NCBI RefSeq assembly: GCF_937616625.2
Contig: NC_065577.1
Span: forward strand, 6,551,001 to 6,615,000
Direction: 5' to 3'
DNA: 64,000 nt
Source: Mercurialis annua
Lineage: Eukaryota; Streptophyta; Magnoliopsida; Malpighiales; Euphorbiaceae
Below, piece by piece: positions 23,859 through 36,538 of the stretch. The notes under the pieces are model-generated. The model had not been told where the DNA came from and made no database searches. It worked only from the letters and a program-made list of their open reading frames with translations. Position 1 is the first letter of the stretch, and each line of letters begins with the position of its first letter. The position numbers and the translations under genes were made by a program.

Positions 23859-25106
23859 ATTGATATCAACCATAATTCGTTATATTTCCATGTTAAGAGA
23901 ATTGTGTTTTATATATCATACTTCATTTGATATTCTATGTATCTATTTATCCATGAATATCCATATTGATAATATAATGGTAACACACCATAAGGACGAA
24001 GCAACCTCATAGACATGTAATGTCGCTAAGTCAAACGAGAAACCTACATATCCCAGACATGTTTACCGAAATATAACAAATAGCTAGTTTCCTGACAGAA
24101 ACTATCTGAGATATACCAAAAGATGATCGAGGCACAACTCATAGCCCGCATATCGGCTTTTTCTTTCTTTCCTTCTTCTTTCCCTAACCAAACTGACTTG
24201 AGTGTCGGAGCAAACGATTGGTGTTACCCACCGGTGTTCCTTTTGACCTCTGTTTTCCCTATGTTTCTCAGATATTTCGGAACTCGGTGCTTCCGTGATT
24301 TATCACTTATATAAACTAAAAGTCAACTATTTATTAAATAAATATTAAACAAGTCAAAATCCTTGTAACTTATTAGTACATGGATCATAATTTTTTTTTA
24401 TGAATGGATCATAAATAATTGAATAGTTTTTTTAACTGAAGATATATATTATTTAAGATAGAATGTAAAACATATATAAATTACAGACACACACTAACAG
24501 CACAAGGAAATTAAGAACTAAGAAAATACGCCAAGGATTCTTTGACAGCTTTTGCGAGGTTCTACGCTTCCATATTGTCCGAACGACGAACAAAATTATT
24601 TAATATTCATTTTATACATTATTTTCATTGAATAAAAATAAATGAATTCTTTTAATACTAGTAAATTAGAAATTGCATAATCTAGAAAAGTTAATAAATG
24701 AGTGGATTAAAATTGAATGGTAAGAATATAAAATTTAAATGAGTCATATATTTACATCTTAATATATCAGCTCACAACCACCCATTTTCCAGTTATTTGC
24801 CACCCAAATACAATAAGTTCCCGAAATTAGTTGCATAAGTAGGCTCGGGAGATTTCTGCAGTAAACTTTTTATTTATGTGAGACTGAATTTTTGGAGCAT
24901 ATAAATACCAATTATTATTCAATTAGTGTAGCCAGCAACGGAGTCAGAATTGCCATATTAAAAAAGGCTAAATTGCAGTATTACATTCGAAAAATATTTG
25001 AAAGTTAAAAGAGTTTAGACGCAATAATCAATACGCATTATAGTTTTATGTTATTTAGATAATTTGTAGAAGTTGGAAGGCCAAAGCCTCTCATGTCCCT
25101 CCTATC

Positions 25107-25619
25107 AATGGATGTGCAAGAACCAAATCAAATTAAAAAATTGAACCGAAATTCGTTATTTGGTTCAGTTATTTGATGAAACATGTTGATTTGATTTCTA
25201 TTTAAAAAAAGTTTGGTGTTTGGTTTTGGTTCGGTTTAGAAATTTTGAAAATTAAAAAATCAAAATATCGAAGTGCAATATAAAAAAATTATGATTTAAA
25301 AAAAAATATATTTAAATATATATTTTTTGGTCTTTATTTCTTAGTTTTTGTTGATATATAAATTAATAAATTTTATACAATAAATATGTGGAAATTTATT
25401 AGACCTTAATTATATAATGAATTAATTTTAGTATAAAAAATTAAAAAACTAAAAAAAATGGTTTTAACAAACTGAATCGTACCAAATCGAACTTTTAAAT
25501 TTGGCATGATTCATTTTTTTTCAAACTAAAAGTCCAGTTCAGTATGGAAATTTTTCACATTTCGGTTGGTCGATTTTGCTCGATCCCATTTGAACCGACC
25601 GAACTGATACATTCCCCTA
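25107..25619. mobile_element. hAT-type MITE
   Basis: A perfect 8-base duplication CTCCTATC flanks the element (25099-25106 and 25620-25627). The ends read AATGGATGTGCA on the left and GATACATTCCCCTA on the right, imperfect inverted copies of the TAGGGG-type hAT terminus. The outer thirds carry CGGTTC and GAACCGA motifs and the centre is AT-rich and non-coding. Confidence 0.8.
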
Positions 25620-25655
25620 CTCCTATCTCGCCATTGAATGTAACTAAAATGAAAT

Positions 25656-26190
25656 TGAGTGGTGTTTGATAACCAATTTAATAATTTAAAATTAATTTTT
25701 TCAGCATTTATTTTCATTAAATAATGTTTGGTAACATAATTTAATTTAATTTAATTTTAACTTAATCAAATAAGTTAATACCACTTAAAATAATAAATCA
25801 AAACATTTGACTTAAATTTTTTACTAAAAAATTGATTATTACTTTTGAAGAAAATGACTTCTAGACATTTATTTTATTATAAAAATCAATAGAATGTCTT
25901 TTTATTATCTTTACATCCTATAATAAAATTATTTGGCTTTATATCCTTACACTTATATTTAAATATAAGATATAATAACCATAGAATTAATATATATTTT
26001 AATAAATATATTATAAAATAATTTATTTTTGTATTATATGAGAAACTCAATTTTTTTAAGTAATAAAAGTTATCAAATGGATTATGACATCAACAATTAA
26101 AATTTTCAATAATTAACAAATTCAGCTATTAAAATTCAGTGTTTAAATTTTCAACATTTGATCTTCAATTTATCAAACACCGTCTAAAAC
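25656..26190. repeat. Possible TIR element with GGTGTTTGATAA ends
   Basis: GGTGTTTGATAA near 25661 is matched by the inverted TTATCAAACACC near 26178, with an AT-rich, non-coding middle. I could not find a convincing target duplication, so the borders are approximate and the superfamily is open. Confidence 0.4.
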
Positions 26191-26704
26191 CACCTATCAC
26201 AAAAACAGGTTAATTTTAGTTAATTTTCTGAAAAACTCAATTTCAAATCCTAAATAGGTAGCAATATCAAAAAATCTAAATGAAAGAATTTTGCTCATTT
26301 AAATAACTTTGTTTTGTTTTTCTTGTTTAGATTTATATTTAAATTGATTGTGACATTTGATAATTAAATGAAAACATTTCAATATTATTAATACAAACAA
26401 GTATGGAAATACCTATATAACGTGGAAAGTGTACTCGCTCACATTAAACTTTTAAAATAAATTAGTTTAATAATATAATTTTTACTCATTTTAATATTTT
26501 TGTTTTATCAATCTAAAATTTTAAATTTTTATAGAATAATAATATTTATATTTTTTTCTGCAGTTGCAATTGAGTAATGTTTATTTTTAAAGATAAATAA
26601 ATATGCCTATTTGTTAAAAAAAAGAAAAACAAGTAATGTCTATAATGGCCCCACCTTTTTTAATTCCTTAATTTTCCATTTAAAATCAAGTGATCTCAAT
26701 TTAA

Positions 26705-26890
26705 AATCCTATTACTAAAATTAACAGTAATGCCAATAAATAAACAAATCCTATTACAAATAATGCCTATAAATAAACAAATCCTATAACAAGTAATGTC
26801 TATAAATAAACAAATCCTATAACAAGTAATGTCTATAAATAAACAAATCTTATAACAAGTAATGCCCGTAAATAAACAAATCTTATTACT
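26705..26890. repeat. 33-bp minisatellite, about five copies
   Basis: The motif TAAACAAATC recurs at 26741, 26774, 26807, 26840 and 26873, an exact 33-base period, with a few substitutions among units. Because 33 is a multiple of three, the minus strand shows an 11-residue repeating peptide. I treat that as a by-product. There are no variable spacers, so this is not a CRISPR array. Confidence 0.85.
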
Positions 26891-27002
26891 AAACCCACTC
26901 AAAAATTTCAATAAGGTTAACGTTCATAGAGTGGGTTAGACATTCAGATTTTGGACAAAGACTTTGATTTGGTATAATTAAATTTTAGTATAATTCAATT
27001 TT

Positions 27003-27393
27003 GGCCTAATTACTTAAAACAACCCCACGTTGAACTCTTTTTTTTATGTATACCCCGATTTATAATTTTTTTAATTATACCCTATTTTGAGTTTTTCGTT
27101 TTCACCTCTCCCCAAATAAGGGTACAATTGACGATTTAAATAATTGAAGATAAAAACATTAATAACAATTAAATAAAAGGATTTTACCATATATTTTTTT
27201 ATTTATGGTAAAATCCTTCTATTTAGTTGTTATTAATGTTTTTATCCTTAAATTATTTAAATCGTCAATTGTACCTTTAGTTTGGGTAGAGGTGGAAAAA
27301 AAACCCGAAATAGGGTACAATTGCAAATTTTCCTATATCGGGGTATAAACGAAAAGAAATTTTAACATGGGGTGTTTTTAAGTAATTAGACCC
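27003..27393. mobile_element. Mutator-like MITE
   Basis: Inverted ends of well over 100 bases start GGCCTAATTACTTAAAACA on the left and finish as the complement of GGGTCTAATTAC on the right. The flanks read TTCAATTTT (26994-27002) and TTCAATTTC (27394-27402), a 9-base duplication with one change. Non-coding. Confidence 0.72.
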
Positions 27394-27460
27394 TTCAATT
27401 TCATGAATTAACGTTTTTAGGGTGTTATTAGATATTGTTCCTAAATTTTTGGCTATTGTC

Positions 27461-27991
27461 TAGGGGTGAGCAACGGTCGTGCCCAAAAATTCAAAACCGT
27501 TCGGTTTTTTAAAAATTTCGGTCACCGAACCGTATTAACCAAATTATATCAAAACCGTATTAACCAAACCAAAATATGTTCGGTTCGGTTCGGTTCGGTC
27601 GAAATCCGTAATATTTTTTGTATGGTTTTTAGAAAGAAAAAAAAATAGTTTTTTAAAAAATAAATAAAAAAAATGGAAAAATTTAACCTAAAGAGTACAT
27701 GTGCTTTAAATTAAATCTATATTTATCGTTTTTTATTATAAAACTATAAAATTAGACAAGTTTAACATATAAATGTGAGTATATGAAAGTTTAAAACAGC
27801 GTAATTTTTAAATACGGTCGGTTCGGTTATTACGGTTATTTTTTTGTAAAAACCGTAAACCGAACCGAATAGTCAAAATTTTAAAAATTCGGACCGTAAC
27901 CGAACCATATTTTCAAATTATATTTCGGTTTGATTAATTTGTTTCGGTTCGGTTGGGTTATTCGGTTTTGACCGTTTAATGCTCACCCCTA
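27461..27991. mobile_element. hAT-type MITE with CGGTTCGGTT-rich ends
   Basis: Terminal inverted repeats TAGGGGTGAGCA and TGCTCACCCCTA are perfect over 12 bases. A perfect 8-base target duplication CTATTGTC lies at 27453-27460 and 27992-27999, the hAT signature. Repeats of CGGTT and AACCG fill both arms. The small frame at 27466-27648 lies wholly inside the element and is not a gene. Confidence 0.9.
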
Positions 27992-28798
27992 CTATTGTCC
28001 TCTTCTTAACCTCCTGATCCTTTTAATAAAAAAACTAAAAAATAAATTAAAAGACTTTCTCGAAAAACGTCTCTCCAAGGGGGAGACGCTTTTTGAGGAA
28101 AGGGGGGGGGGGTTTCTGAGGAAGTCCCATAATTTTTCAAAAAAAAATATTTTTTGAATTTTATTTTGAAATTAAACAAAAAACACTTTTGATACTAACT
28201 GATTTTTTTTTGAAATTAAAAAAAATATTTTGAAATCAAACGTTTTAAAAAAAATTAAATGATTGTGTTTTGAAATTAAAAAAAAGTTTGAAATTAAATT
28301 TTATGAAATTGAACAATTTTTTAAAAATTAAACAAAATAGCTTATAATTTGTAATTTATAAGTGTATTTTTCAATAAAAAAATTAATATATTTGTATTTA
28401 AAAATAATATAAGTGTATTGTTTTGATAAAAAATTAATGTATATACTTAAAAATAATATAAGTGTATTTTTGATGAAAAAAAATTAATATAAGTGTATTC
28501 GTGTTTAAATGTGAATTGAGGGCGATACTTAGTAATTTAGAAGCAGTATTTAGTAGTCCATAATTTTTATCATTTCAATCTAAAGGTCAATTAATTGAGT
28601 TCTTATCCTTGATATGCATATTAAATTAGTGCCTTACTCCTCAACTAAATGATAAATTTATATGTGATTTCATTTATTTTCATAATCTCTTTCAATTAGC
28701 TCTTTTTTTCATGTTTTAACTATGCATTTATTTCTTTTATTTTTGACAAAGGAGAAAAAATCTCTATGCTTAAATTGTTGGGTATTTGTAGTCTCTAT

Positions 28799-29267
28799 TA
28801 AGGATGTTCATTCAGATTTTCGGTTGGATTTGGAAGTGAAATTATCAAAACCGATCGTTCTTTTTTTAATTTGAAAACCAGTCAGAACTTTGACCAAAAA
28901 CATCGGTTCGGTTTGGTTTTACCGAAACAGGAAAAAATTTCATTTCTTTAAAAAATTTACTCATAAAAAAGCAAAAAAAAAAGTTTAAAAAATAGAAAAT
29001 TTAAATATAAAAATTAAATCTAAGTTAATTTATAATGTTTTATACACTATACCACTTAAATATGAGAGAAAATAGTATTATTTTATAAAAATAATAGTAA
29101 TTTAAAAAAAAATCAATAAACTTAAATATATCGATTTTTTCAGTTTTTCGATTTTCTAAAACTCAAAACCAAACCAAACCGCAATGTATGGAAAAATAAT
29201 AATTTTAAAATCGAACCGAATATTTTTAGTTCGGTTTTCGGTTCGGTTTGATTTTTGCACACTCCTA
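28799..29267. mobile_element. hAT-type MITE, diverged ends
   Basis: A perfect 8-base duplication GTCTCTAT lies at 28791-28798 and 29268-29275. The ends are TAAGGATGTTCA and TGCACACTCCTA, a decayed version of the TAGGGGTG terminus. Both arms carry CGGTTCGG-type motifs. The host site was itself a short duplication, since TCTCTATG followed by TTAAATTG stands on both sides of the element. Low-complexity A/T runs occupy 28000-28790. Confidence 0.8.
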
Positions 29268-29275
29268 GTCTCTAT

Positions 29276-30917
29276 GTTTAAATTGCTAAGTATTTTTCAA
29301 AAATTTCTTACTTATGAGTTAACTTTGTTTTTATCATATGTGCATAAAGTGTTTTGGGGGGAGGAGGGGGGGGGGGGGGTTTCAATTTGTCTCTTACTTA
29401 ACTTTGTCATTTTAGCATGTTGATTATCAAACTCAAAAAGGAAGAGAATGTTAGACCTTTGTCTTTTCATACTTCTTTATTTTGACTTTTACAATCAATT
29501 ATGAGTGTTTTAATTTGTTTATAAGTGTGTAGGATCTCATAAGAACACTTGGGATTCAATTCGGAGCCTTTTAACAAAAATCAAGTTTTCGTTTTTCATG
29601 CTGTCTGGTAGCATTTTTGCACCCGTGATATCTTAGAGTCACGAGTGTGACACATGAGTCACGGGCGCGAATCGGGATCTTCACGGGTGCGACACTTTCA
29701 ATTATCCAAACCCTAGTTGACCATTAAAGGAGTCACGAGCGCGATTTTTGGAGACCATTGAAGCTCAACAAATACATTTTTGAAGGCCTCATAAAGAGTT
29801 GACATGCAACGCTAGCCGTTAGAGATATCGCCAAAGAAGCACATGCCGCGGGCGCGACATGAGGGTAGCGGGCACAACCCTGCTCTTTCCTGTAGAGTAG
29901 TTTTTGTTTGTTTGTGCTTTATTTGGAGTTTCCAATGTGTATAAATATTAATCCATTTGCGTTGTTTGAATGTTAATGATTTATAAATTTTGAAACAATA
30001 AACTCACATCTTTTCAATTCGTTGTTTGTTGTAACTTTGGTGTAAGATTGTAAACTCATAATCCTTGTAAGTTAGAGTTTTACTCTGAGAAAACTCAACC
30101 CTTATAAGTTAGAGATTAGTTTTGAAAAATTTCATAATTAATGTTTATCTTGATTAGTGGATTTTAAATCTCAATTTTTGGTTGAGTAGTAGAGTAAGAT
30201 CGATTTGTAATCCGGACCACTCTAAACCCTTGTCAATTTTCATCTCTCTTAAACTCTCTTTAAATTCTTAATTCCGCTAAAAAAATTTAAATCTTTGATT
30301 CACAATTAAACACCAAAAGTTTGTCCACATCATATGAAAAATTATATAATTTTTATTTTTATTATATAAAAATATAATCTACTTATAGTATAAGTCGTTA
30401 TAATGAAAGAATTATACTCTTTAGGGTCATTTAACATATAAAGATCAACAATTAATAAGATCTCATAAAACATGTATAAGCTACTTGCTACCGGCTATCA
30501 TCTATTAACAACAAGTAACAACTAATAATTACTAGCACAATAAGCCTGTCAATTTCTCTATTCACCCTGCTTGAGATCACCTGAAACCTAAAATCCTAAA
30601 GTATCTCGGTGGAAAGTATTTCGGAGTTCATGTTTTAACTATAGGCAGATCTTCATAGCTCGACTGGATGTGGAAAGAGAAGGTTATAACTAAAAATAAA
30701 TTGAAGATTTCATGAGCAATACTAGGACTATTGATCACCGTTTTTCAATTGCCAGATTGCATTTGACATTCTTTAGAAATGTTTTCTATCAATGTTAAAT
30801 TAGCAAAAACAATATCAGCTATCGACAACAATTATACTAGAGCTTTTATATTTCAACAATACAGTGACGGAGTCAGGATTTCAACATAGGGAAGACCAAA
30901 TTACAATATATAATATA
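29276..30917. other. Unclassified repeat-like stretch
   Basis: No gene is supported. From ~29600 to 29900 there are recurrent short motifs such as GTCACGGGCGCGA and GGGCGCGACA, unusually GC-rich for this window. From ~30030 to 30240 two versions of CTTGTAAGTTAGAG / CTTATAAGTTAGAG and the segment near TAATCCGGACCACTC resemble plant LTR sequence. I found no matching second LTR, primer site or polyprotein, so a solo LTR or LTR fragment is only a possibility. A G-run lies near 29356. Confidence 0.3.
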
Positions 30918-31295
30918 GGGTTAATCTCAATAAAATATCAAACGTTTCCGAGTTTTGTCAGTTATAACCAAACCTTTCAAAATTGTCTAGTTTAGCTATT
31001 TTTGGGATATTTAGAACCTTTTCTAGCCATTCGCGAAAAAGTCAAAAAAAATTGTCATTCGTTAATGGGCTAAACTAGCTGATTTTGATTGATTATGCAA
31101 AATATTTCAAATATTCCATATCAATCAAAATCGGCTAGTTTAGTCCATTCACGGATGATAAAAATTTCGATTTTTTTTGCAAATGGTTAAAAAAGGTTCT
31201 AAATATCCCAAAATTGGCTAAACTAGACAATTTTGAAAGATTTGGTTATAACTGACAAAATTCTCAAACGTTTGGTATTTTATTGGAATTAACCC
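30918..31295. mobile_element. Mutator-like MITE
   Basis: Almost the whole 378 bases is an inverted repeat, starting GGGTTAATCTCAATAAAATA and ending GGAATTAACCC. A perfect 9-base duplication TATAATATA lies at 30909-30917 and 31296-31304. Non-coding. It lies about 930 bases upstream of the magnesium-transporter start codon. Confidence 0.85.
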
Positions 31296-32223
31296 TATAA
31301 TATATGAAGTAGACAATTTTAAAAGTTGGGGAGGGGGTCAAATTATAAAAAATAAAAAAAATCGGTGCTAATTTTAACAATTTTGAAATTTTAGAGGGGA
31401 TCATGATACTCCCATGCCTTCCCCTATCTCCGTCATTGCAACAACATCTAATTAGATTTCACGAAACAAATATTATCTATCAGTTATTCATCTACTAACT
31501 ATTAAATATCAGTAATAGCTATTAGTAACATTTGAACCAAACAAATTAAATATTTCAAACTATAAATAAGAAATTCAACTTTTATTTTTTCTTGAAAATA
31601 AAATTATAATAAAGAGCCATAATAGTTTTTTTTTTTCAAAATAAATAAAATAATTCATAATAAAAAAGTAATAAGAATAGAAAAAAATGAAGTGGATGAG
31701 TAGTCATGTAAAGAGAGAGTCGGAGAAGAGTCATTATTTTGGTAAAACAAAAAATTTGAGTAAAACAATTTTCTCATTTCCTTTCTCTCTAATCCAAGCA
31801 ATCTCTCTCTCTCTAATTTCCTCTCTTCTTCACTGCTTCTCACTTCATTTTAAGCGCCGACACAATCTTTATTTCTCCTCTCAAGATCCAATCTTTTCTT
31901 CAATCTTTACTTTACAGTCCAAACCCAAGTCAAATCTTCCTCAAAGATTTCTTCTTTAACTCATTTCTCACTTACCCACTTGAAAATTCTCTCAAGTTTC
32001 TATCTAATCAACTGAAAAATGACATGGGTATCTCTTAAAAATCTTGTTCTTGATCTAGAAATCACAAATGGGGACTTGGGTATTTGCCAATTTTGATTCT
32101 TGGTCAGTAGGTTTTGAGTTGGGAGTTTGAGATGATTTTTTTGTGATATAAGGCGATAAAGATTAGAAATTTTGGGGTTCTGTTGAAGTGGGTGAGTATT
32201 TTTTTTGTTAGTTAGTTGGTGCC

Positions 32224-35200
32224 ATGGCTACACAGAGCTGGAGAGACTCTTACAAGGGTATGTCTTCCGATAATATCAAGGGGTTGGTTATGGCATTATC
32301 CTCTAGCATTTTCATTGGTGCTAGCTTCATTGTTAAGAAGAAGGGTTTGAAAAAGGCCGGTGCTTCTGGTCTTAGGGCAGGTATATTTTCTTTTACTTGG
32401 TTGAAGTTTTCTAAGGTTTGGTGAAATCAGTGGCTTGTTTAATATGGGATTGATTTGTGTAGAGGATTTGGTAGAGTTGGTTTGGATCTATCTTGCTCTT
32501 TTGTGCATCATAATGTGATTGTTTTTTTCTCTTTTTCGGGCATTTCGATATATAGATTGTGAATTTTACTCGTAATAGGCCCGGATCAGGAAAATAGAGA
32601 AGTTGAAGTAACACTAATGAGTAGATTTCTATGGAGCTAATCGTTGTAGCATACATTCGACTTTCAAGTGTTTGAGCTGGTTAGATACAAATTACTCAGA
32701 TAGATTATCCTATTTTACATTGTTTCTAGACAAGGTAGTCCAAGTTAAAAATCAAGAGTTATATTTTCAATACTAGTTATTTGGGAATTCAATACCAATG
32801 GAGTTGAGTTTCTCTAGATTGATGTTAAAAAATGTGGGATCAGATACCAATATGAGGTTATAATCTTTGTGTTTTTCTAAAATATGATGAAACATTTGTA
32901 CTTTTTGCTCCATCAAAGATGCAGTTTTGTGAAACCTGATTTACGAAGATCTATGTTTGGTTTTAGGACAGATTTACTTGGGTTTTTCTATGGCATTGTA
33001 CTTGCTGCCATTTGGATGATCAGTTCGTTTCTTGATGAATGTGGGTGTATATAGGAAAGAAATTGAGCAGTTGTTGCGTGTTTCTTTTTGACTTTTTGTT
33101 GCTTATGTTTAAGGGAAGTTATCTGAATTAATGCATGATGCTTCTTGTTCTCTTTTAGCATTGTGTAATTATGATTTTTATAACATTTCTCTGATTTTCA
33201 ATTTCTTCAATGTAAATACAGGAAGCGGAGGCTATTCTTACTTATACGAACCACTTTGGTGGGTGGGCATGATAACAAGTGAGTTATACTGCTGTACAAA
33301 CTATGTTTTTTTCCCCAACAATTTTATTTTATTTAAGTGTGACATAGAACAATGTAACGTTACCAGTCAAAATTTCTCTCCCACCATATAGGAAATGCAA
33401 GCTTTTGTATAGAATTTGTGAATAAGTATTGCATACGACTTATGTTGTCTCTTTATCACCCTATCTTTCTAATTTCTTGTATGGGCTTGTGATCCACATA
33501 ATTTGCTTTGTTTTTTTTTTTTCAAAAAAATTCTAAATTAATTTGGAAAGTAATGGCTTCAAATGATCTAGTTGGTCTTGGTCTTTTTGAAGAGGTCGCA
33601 CAAAATCATAGAGAAAAATAATTCATGTAGTCTAACTTGGGTCGAGTTGAGTTATTTCTAAATTAATATTTGTTTGCCATTTCTGCAGTGATTGTTGGGG
33701 AAATTGCTAATTTTGCTGCTTATGCTTTTGCACCTGCTATATTGGTTACTCCCCTCGGCGCTCTCAGTATTATTATCAGGCACGTTCTTCATGAAAGCAC
33801 GTAATTGTATTTAAGTTTATTCAATAGTCATGCTGAACTTCTTGTTTCTTTGCAGCGCGGCTCTTGCTCATATTATTTTGAATGAGAAATTACATATTTT
33901 TGGAATTCTTGGTTGTGTTCTTTGTGTTGTGGGTTCTACAACAATTGTCTTGCATGCTCCTCAAGAACGCGAAATTGAATCTGTAAAAGAAGTTTGGGAT
34001 CTTGCTACTGAACCTGGTAATAGTTGACACTTAATTTTATGCTAAAATGGGACTCAGTTTACAAACAAGCTTAAGTATTGAATATTTGATCTGCTTTTTC
34101 TTTTTCCTTTTTGCAGCTTTTCTTTTCTATGCAGCCTTGGTCATAACAGCTGTCTTTATACTGATATTCCAATATATCCCTGAATATGGCCAGACACATA
34201 TAATGGTTTACATAGGCGTTTGTTCTCTTGTCGGTTCTTTATCGGTAAGTATTGTTATTGATTAATGCTTTCTTCAGTTTGCCTTTTCAGTGTTCCTTTT
34301 CTTACAATGTTCGTTTAATCTTTCTTGTTTGGCAGGTCATGAGTGTTAAAGCACTTGGAATTGCAATAAAGTTGACATTATCGGGAATGAATCAGCTCGT
34401 ATATCCCCAAACTTGGGCGTTCGCTTTAGTTGTAATTACTTGTGTGGTTACGCAAATGAATTATTTGAACAAGGTAATTGTTTCTGTTCTTTTCTTTCTG
34501 TAATGCTTAGCTTTTTGTATACAAGTTCATCTGTTTTAGTATTTGACCATGGCAATTTTATATTTAGATCATCATAAATCCTCTGAGAAAATGCTTTTCA
34601 TGAACTACTGATACTGAATATTATCTTTGCCATTGGAGGTCATAGATGCTAACCAAGGAATTGATGTCAACATTTAGCCTTTCTGAAATGTGGTGCTATG
34701 GGAAGTCTTACGCACTAAGAAACCCTTTTATCAAACCGCTATGGTTATTCTGATAAAAACATGATATTACAGAAGATGAAGAAATTTGGTAGTATGGAAA
34801 GTGATGCAAATTTGTGGTCTATGCTGTTTACTGATGAACTTTTGCAGCTATCATGTTGTTTCTGTGCTACACCAATTTTTTTTTTTTGCTGAAAACATAT
34901 CAATGATGAAGATGACTGGATTAGAAAAGAATAATATAGAAGGAAAGGATATGATTCCCTTGAATATAGGATGAAAAAACGGAGTCAAGAATGAATGAAT
35001 ATTAAAAGGTTTATTTAAATAGTGAAAACATCCAATAAAGCAACTTAATGATGAAAATGAATTAGATTTAGGAGCCATTGGTTAGTAAGTGGGTTCTCAT
35101 AGCATTCACAAATCTTTTTTGGTCTATGTGCTGATATTTTAACTGTGATATAGGATTTATTAACGATCAGTTTCACATTAAGTGTACCTTATGTGCGACC

Positions 35201-36538
35201 TTATTTTTTAATCGTCTTCTTTTGCATTTAAGAAAGTTTAGAAGACATTTGAGTGAACTTTTCCCAGAGTGCTATATAGATGTTATGTTGTCAATCTAAA
35301 TTTTGGGGCTTTATACGTTTGCACGCGACATCCGCTGGAACTTCTTGCTTTATACTCTTTAAATCTCTGTGAAGTTGCCACCTTTTAACTGTTCGTTTTT
35401 CTAATTTCTCAGCCTCTGATTTTTCTGCTGCAGGCACTTGATACATTTAACACCGCTGTCGTATCTCCTATATACTATGTTATGTTCACGTCGCTAACAA
35501 TTGTGGCTAGTGTAATTATGTTCAAGGTAAGCTGTTCTGAAGACCGATACAAGATTAAATGCTATTGATGCTTTGTGCAATTCTTTTGAATGGTTCATAT
35601 TAGATTTTAAAAAGAAGCATCTGCAATTAAGATTCCCCCATTTTTAGGTGTTCTGAATTCTTATTTATGTAGTCGGCAACAATGGAATCCCAGCTGGTCA
35701 AACTAAGATAACTAGGAACTGGTCAGTAGTTGGTTCGGTAAAATCTTAAATCCTTGTCCCTCAAATCTATAGGGAACGTTCTTAAACTATTTGGGTAACA
35801 AGTGAAGAGCCTGCCAGCTTGTGGTTCATGCTGGGATAGTAGGCTAAGCTGCTGTCATTGGTAATTTAACTTTGACGTATTATCCTCTCGTGTCAATATT
35901 TCAAAAACTTGCTTCCGTCAACTGTGCTTATATGATTAGTCTGTTTTTTCCCAGCCATTTTCATTTGCATTTTCATTTAACCTGACAGTAGATTATCAAT
36001 TTTGAAGTGTGCTTTTCTTCGCAGGATTGGGATAGGCAGAGTCCAACACAGATTGTCACTGAAATGTGCGGGTTTGTGACCATCCTTTCAGGAACCTTTT
36101 TGCTTCACAAGACGAAGGATATGGTTGATGGTATATGATTTTGACCTTGTTTTTCATTGTTACATTTGTACTGTTATTGTGGTTTAACATTATTCCGAAA
36201 GGTATTCACCCCTCCATTTCTACCAAGCTATGTTGTACGGAAACTTATTGAGTCCTATGTTTCGGCTTTTGATTTTCATCTCTAAAAATTCTTCTGAAAC
36301 TCAAAAACTATCTTTTACCTATTTTTATAAAAAAAATATATTGTTTCATCATTTTCGATTACAGCATTTCCATGTAACATAGCTAATTTGTGGCTATTGA
36401 AATCTTATGTATGTTTTAATATGTAATACAGGGCCAGCTTCTCTACCGGTGCGACTACCTAAGCACACAGAAGACGACGACTTTGGGTCCGAAGGCATCC
36501 CTCTCAGGCGGCAAGAGACATCGAGATCACAGAACTGA
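32224..36538 (+). CDS. NIPA-type magnesium transporter
   Basis: Nine exons, 32224-32380, 33222-33278, 33689-33779, 33856-34016, 34117-34244, 34336-34473, 35434-35526, 36025-36130 and 36432-36538, join in frame to give 345 residues, normal for plant NIPA proteins. The protein begins [20 protein letters not shown] and is a multi-pass membrane protein (about nine hydrophobic segments, DMT-like fold). Landmarks are [17 protein letters not shown] in the first segment, [19 protein letters not shown], and [18 protein letters not shown]. The C-terminal tail is polar and cytosolic-looking ([16 protein letters not shown]). By family it moves Mg2+ across the plasma or endomembranes; plant members were named from human NIPA1/2. 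Intron 3 uses a GC donor. The 5' leader is pyrimidine-rich (about 31780-31980), and the region 31296-32223 otherwise shows only promoter and leader sequence. Confidence 0.92.
33780..33855 (+). other. GC-AG intron in the NIPA-type gene
   Basis: The 76-base intron 3 starts CAG|GCACGT and ends TTGCAG. Only this join gives the expected [13 protein letters not shown] reading. The nearest GT, four bases later, shifts the frame. GC-AG introns are a known minor class spliced by the ordinary U2 machinery. Confidence 0.75.

Noticed and set aside
26705..26890. Regularly repeated 33-bp units as a CRISPR array
   Set aside because: Units are contiguous with no unique spacers, and the window is plant nuclear DNA. 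It is a minisatellite.
27466..27648. 60-codon plus-strand ORF
   Set aside because: It lies wholly inside a hAT MITE with clear ends and target duplication, and is made of CGGTT repeats.
29440..30330. A full LTR retrotransposon
   Set aside because: No second LTR, primer-binding site or polyprotein could be found; kept only as a low-confidence LTR-like stretch.
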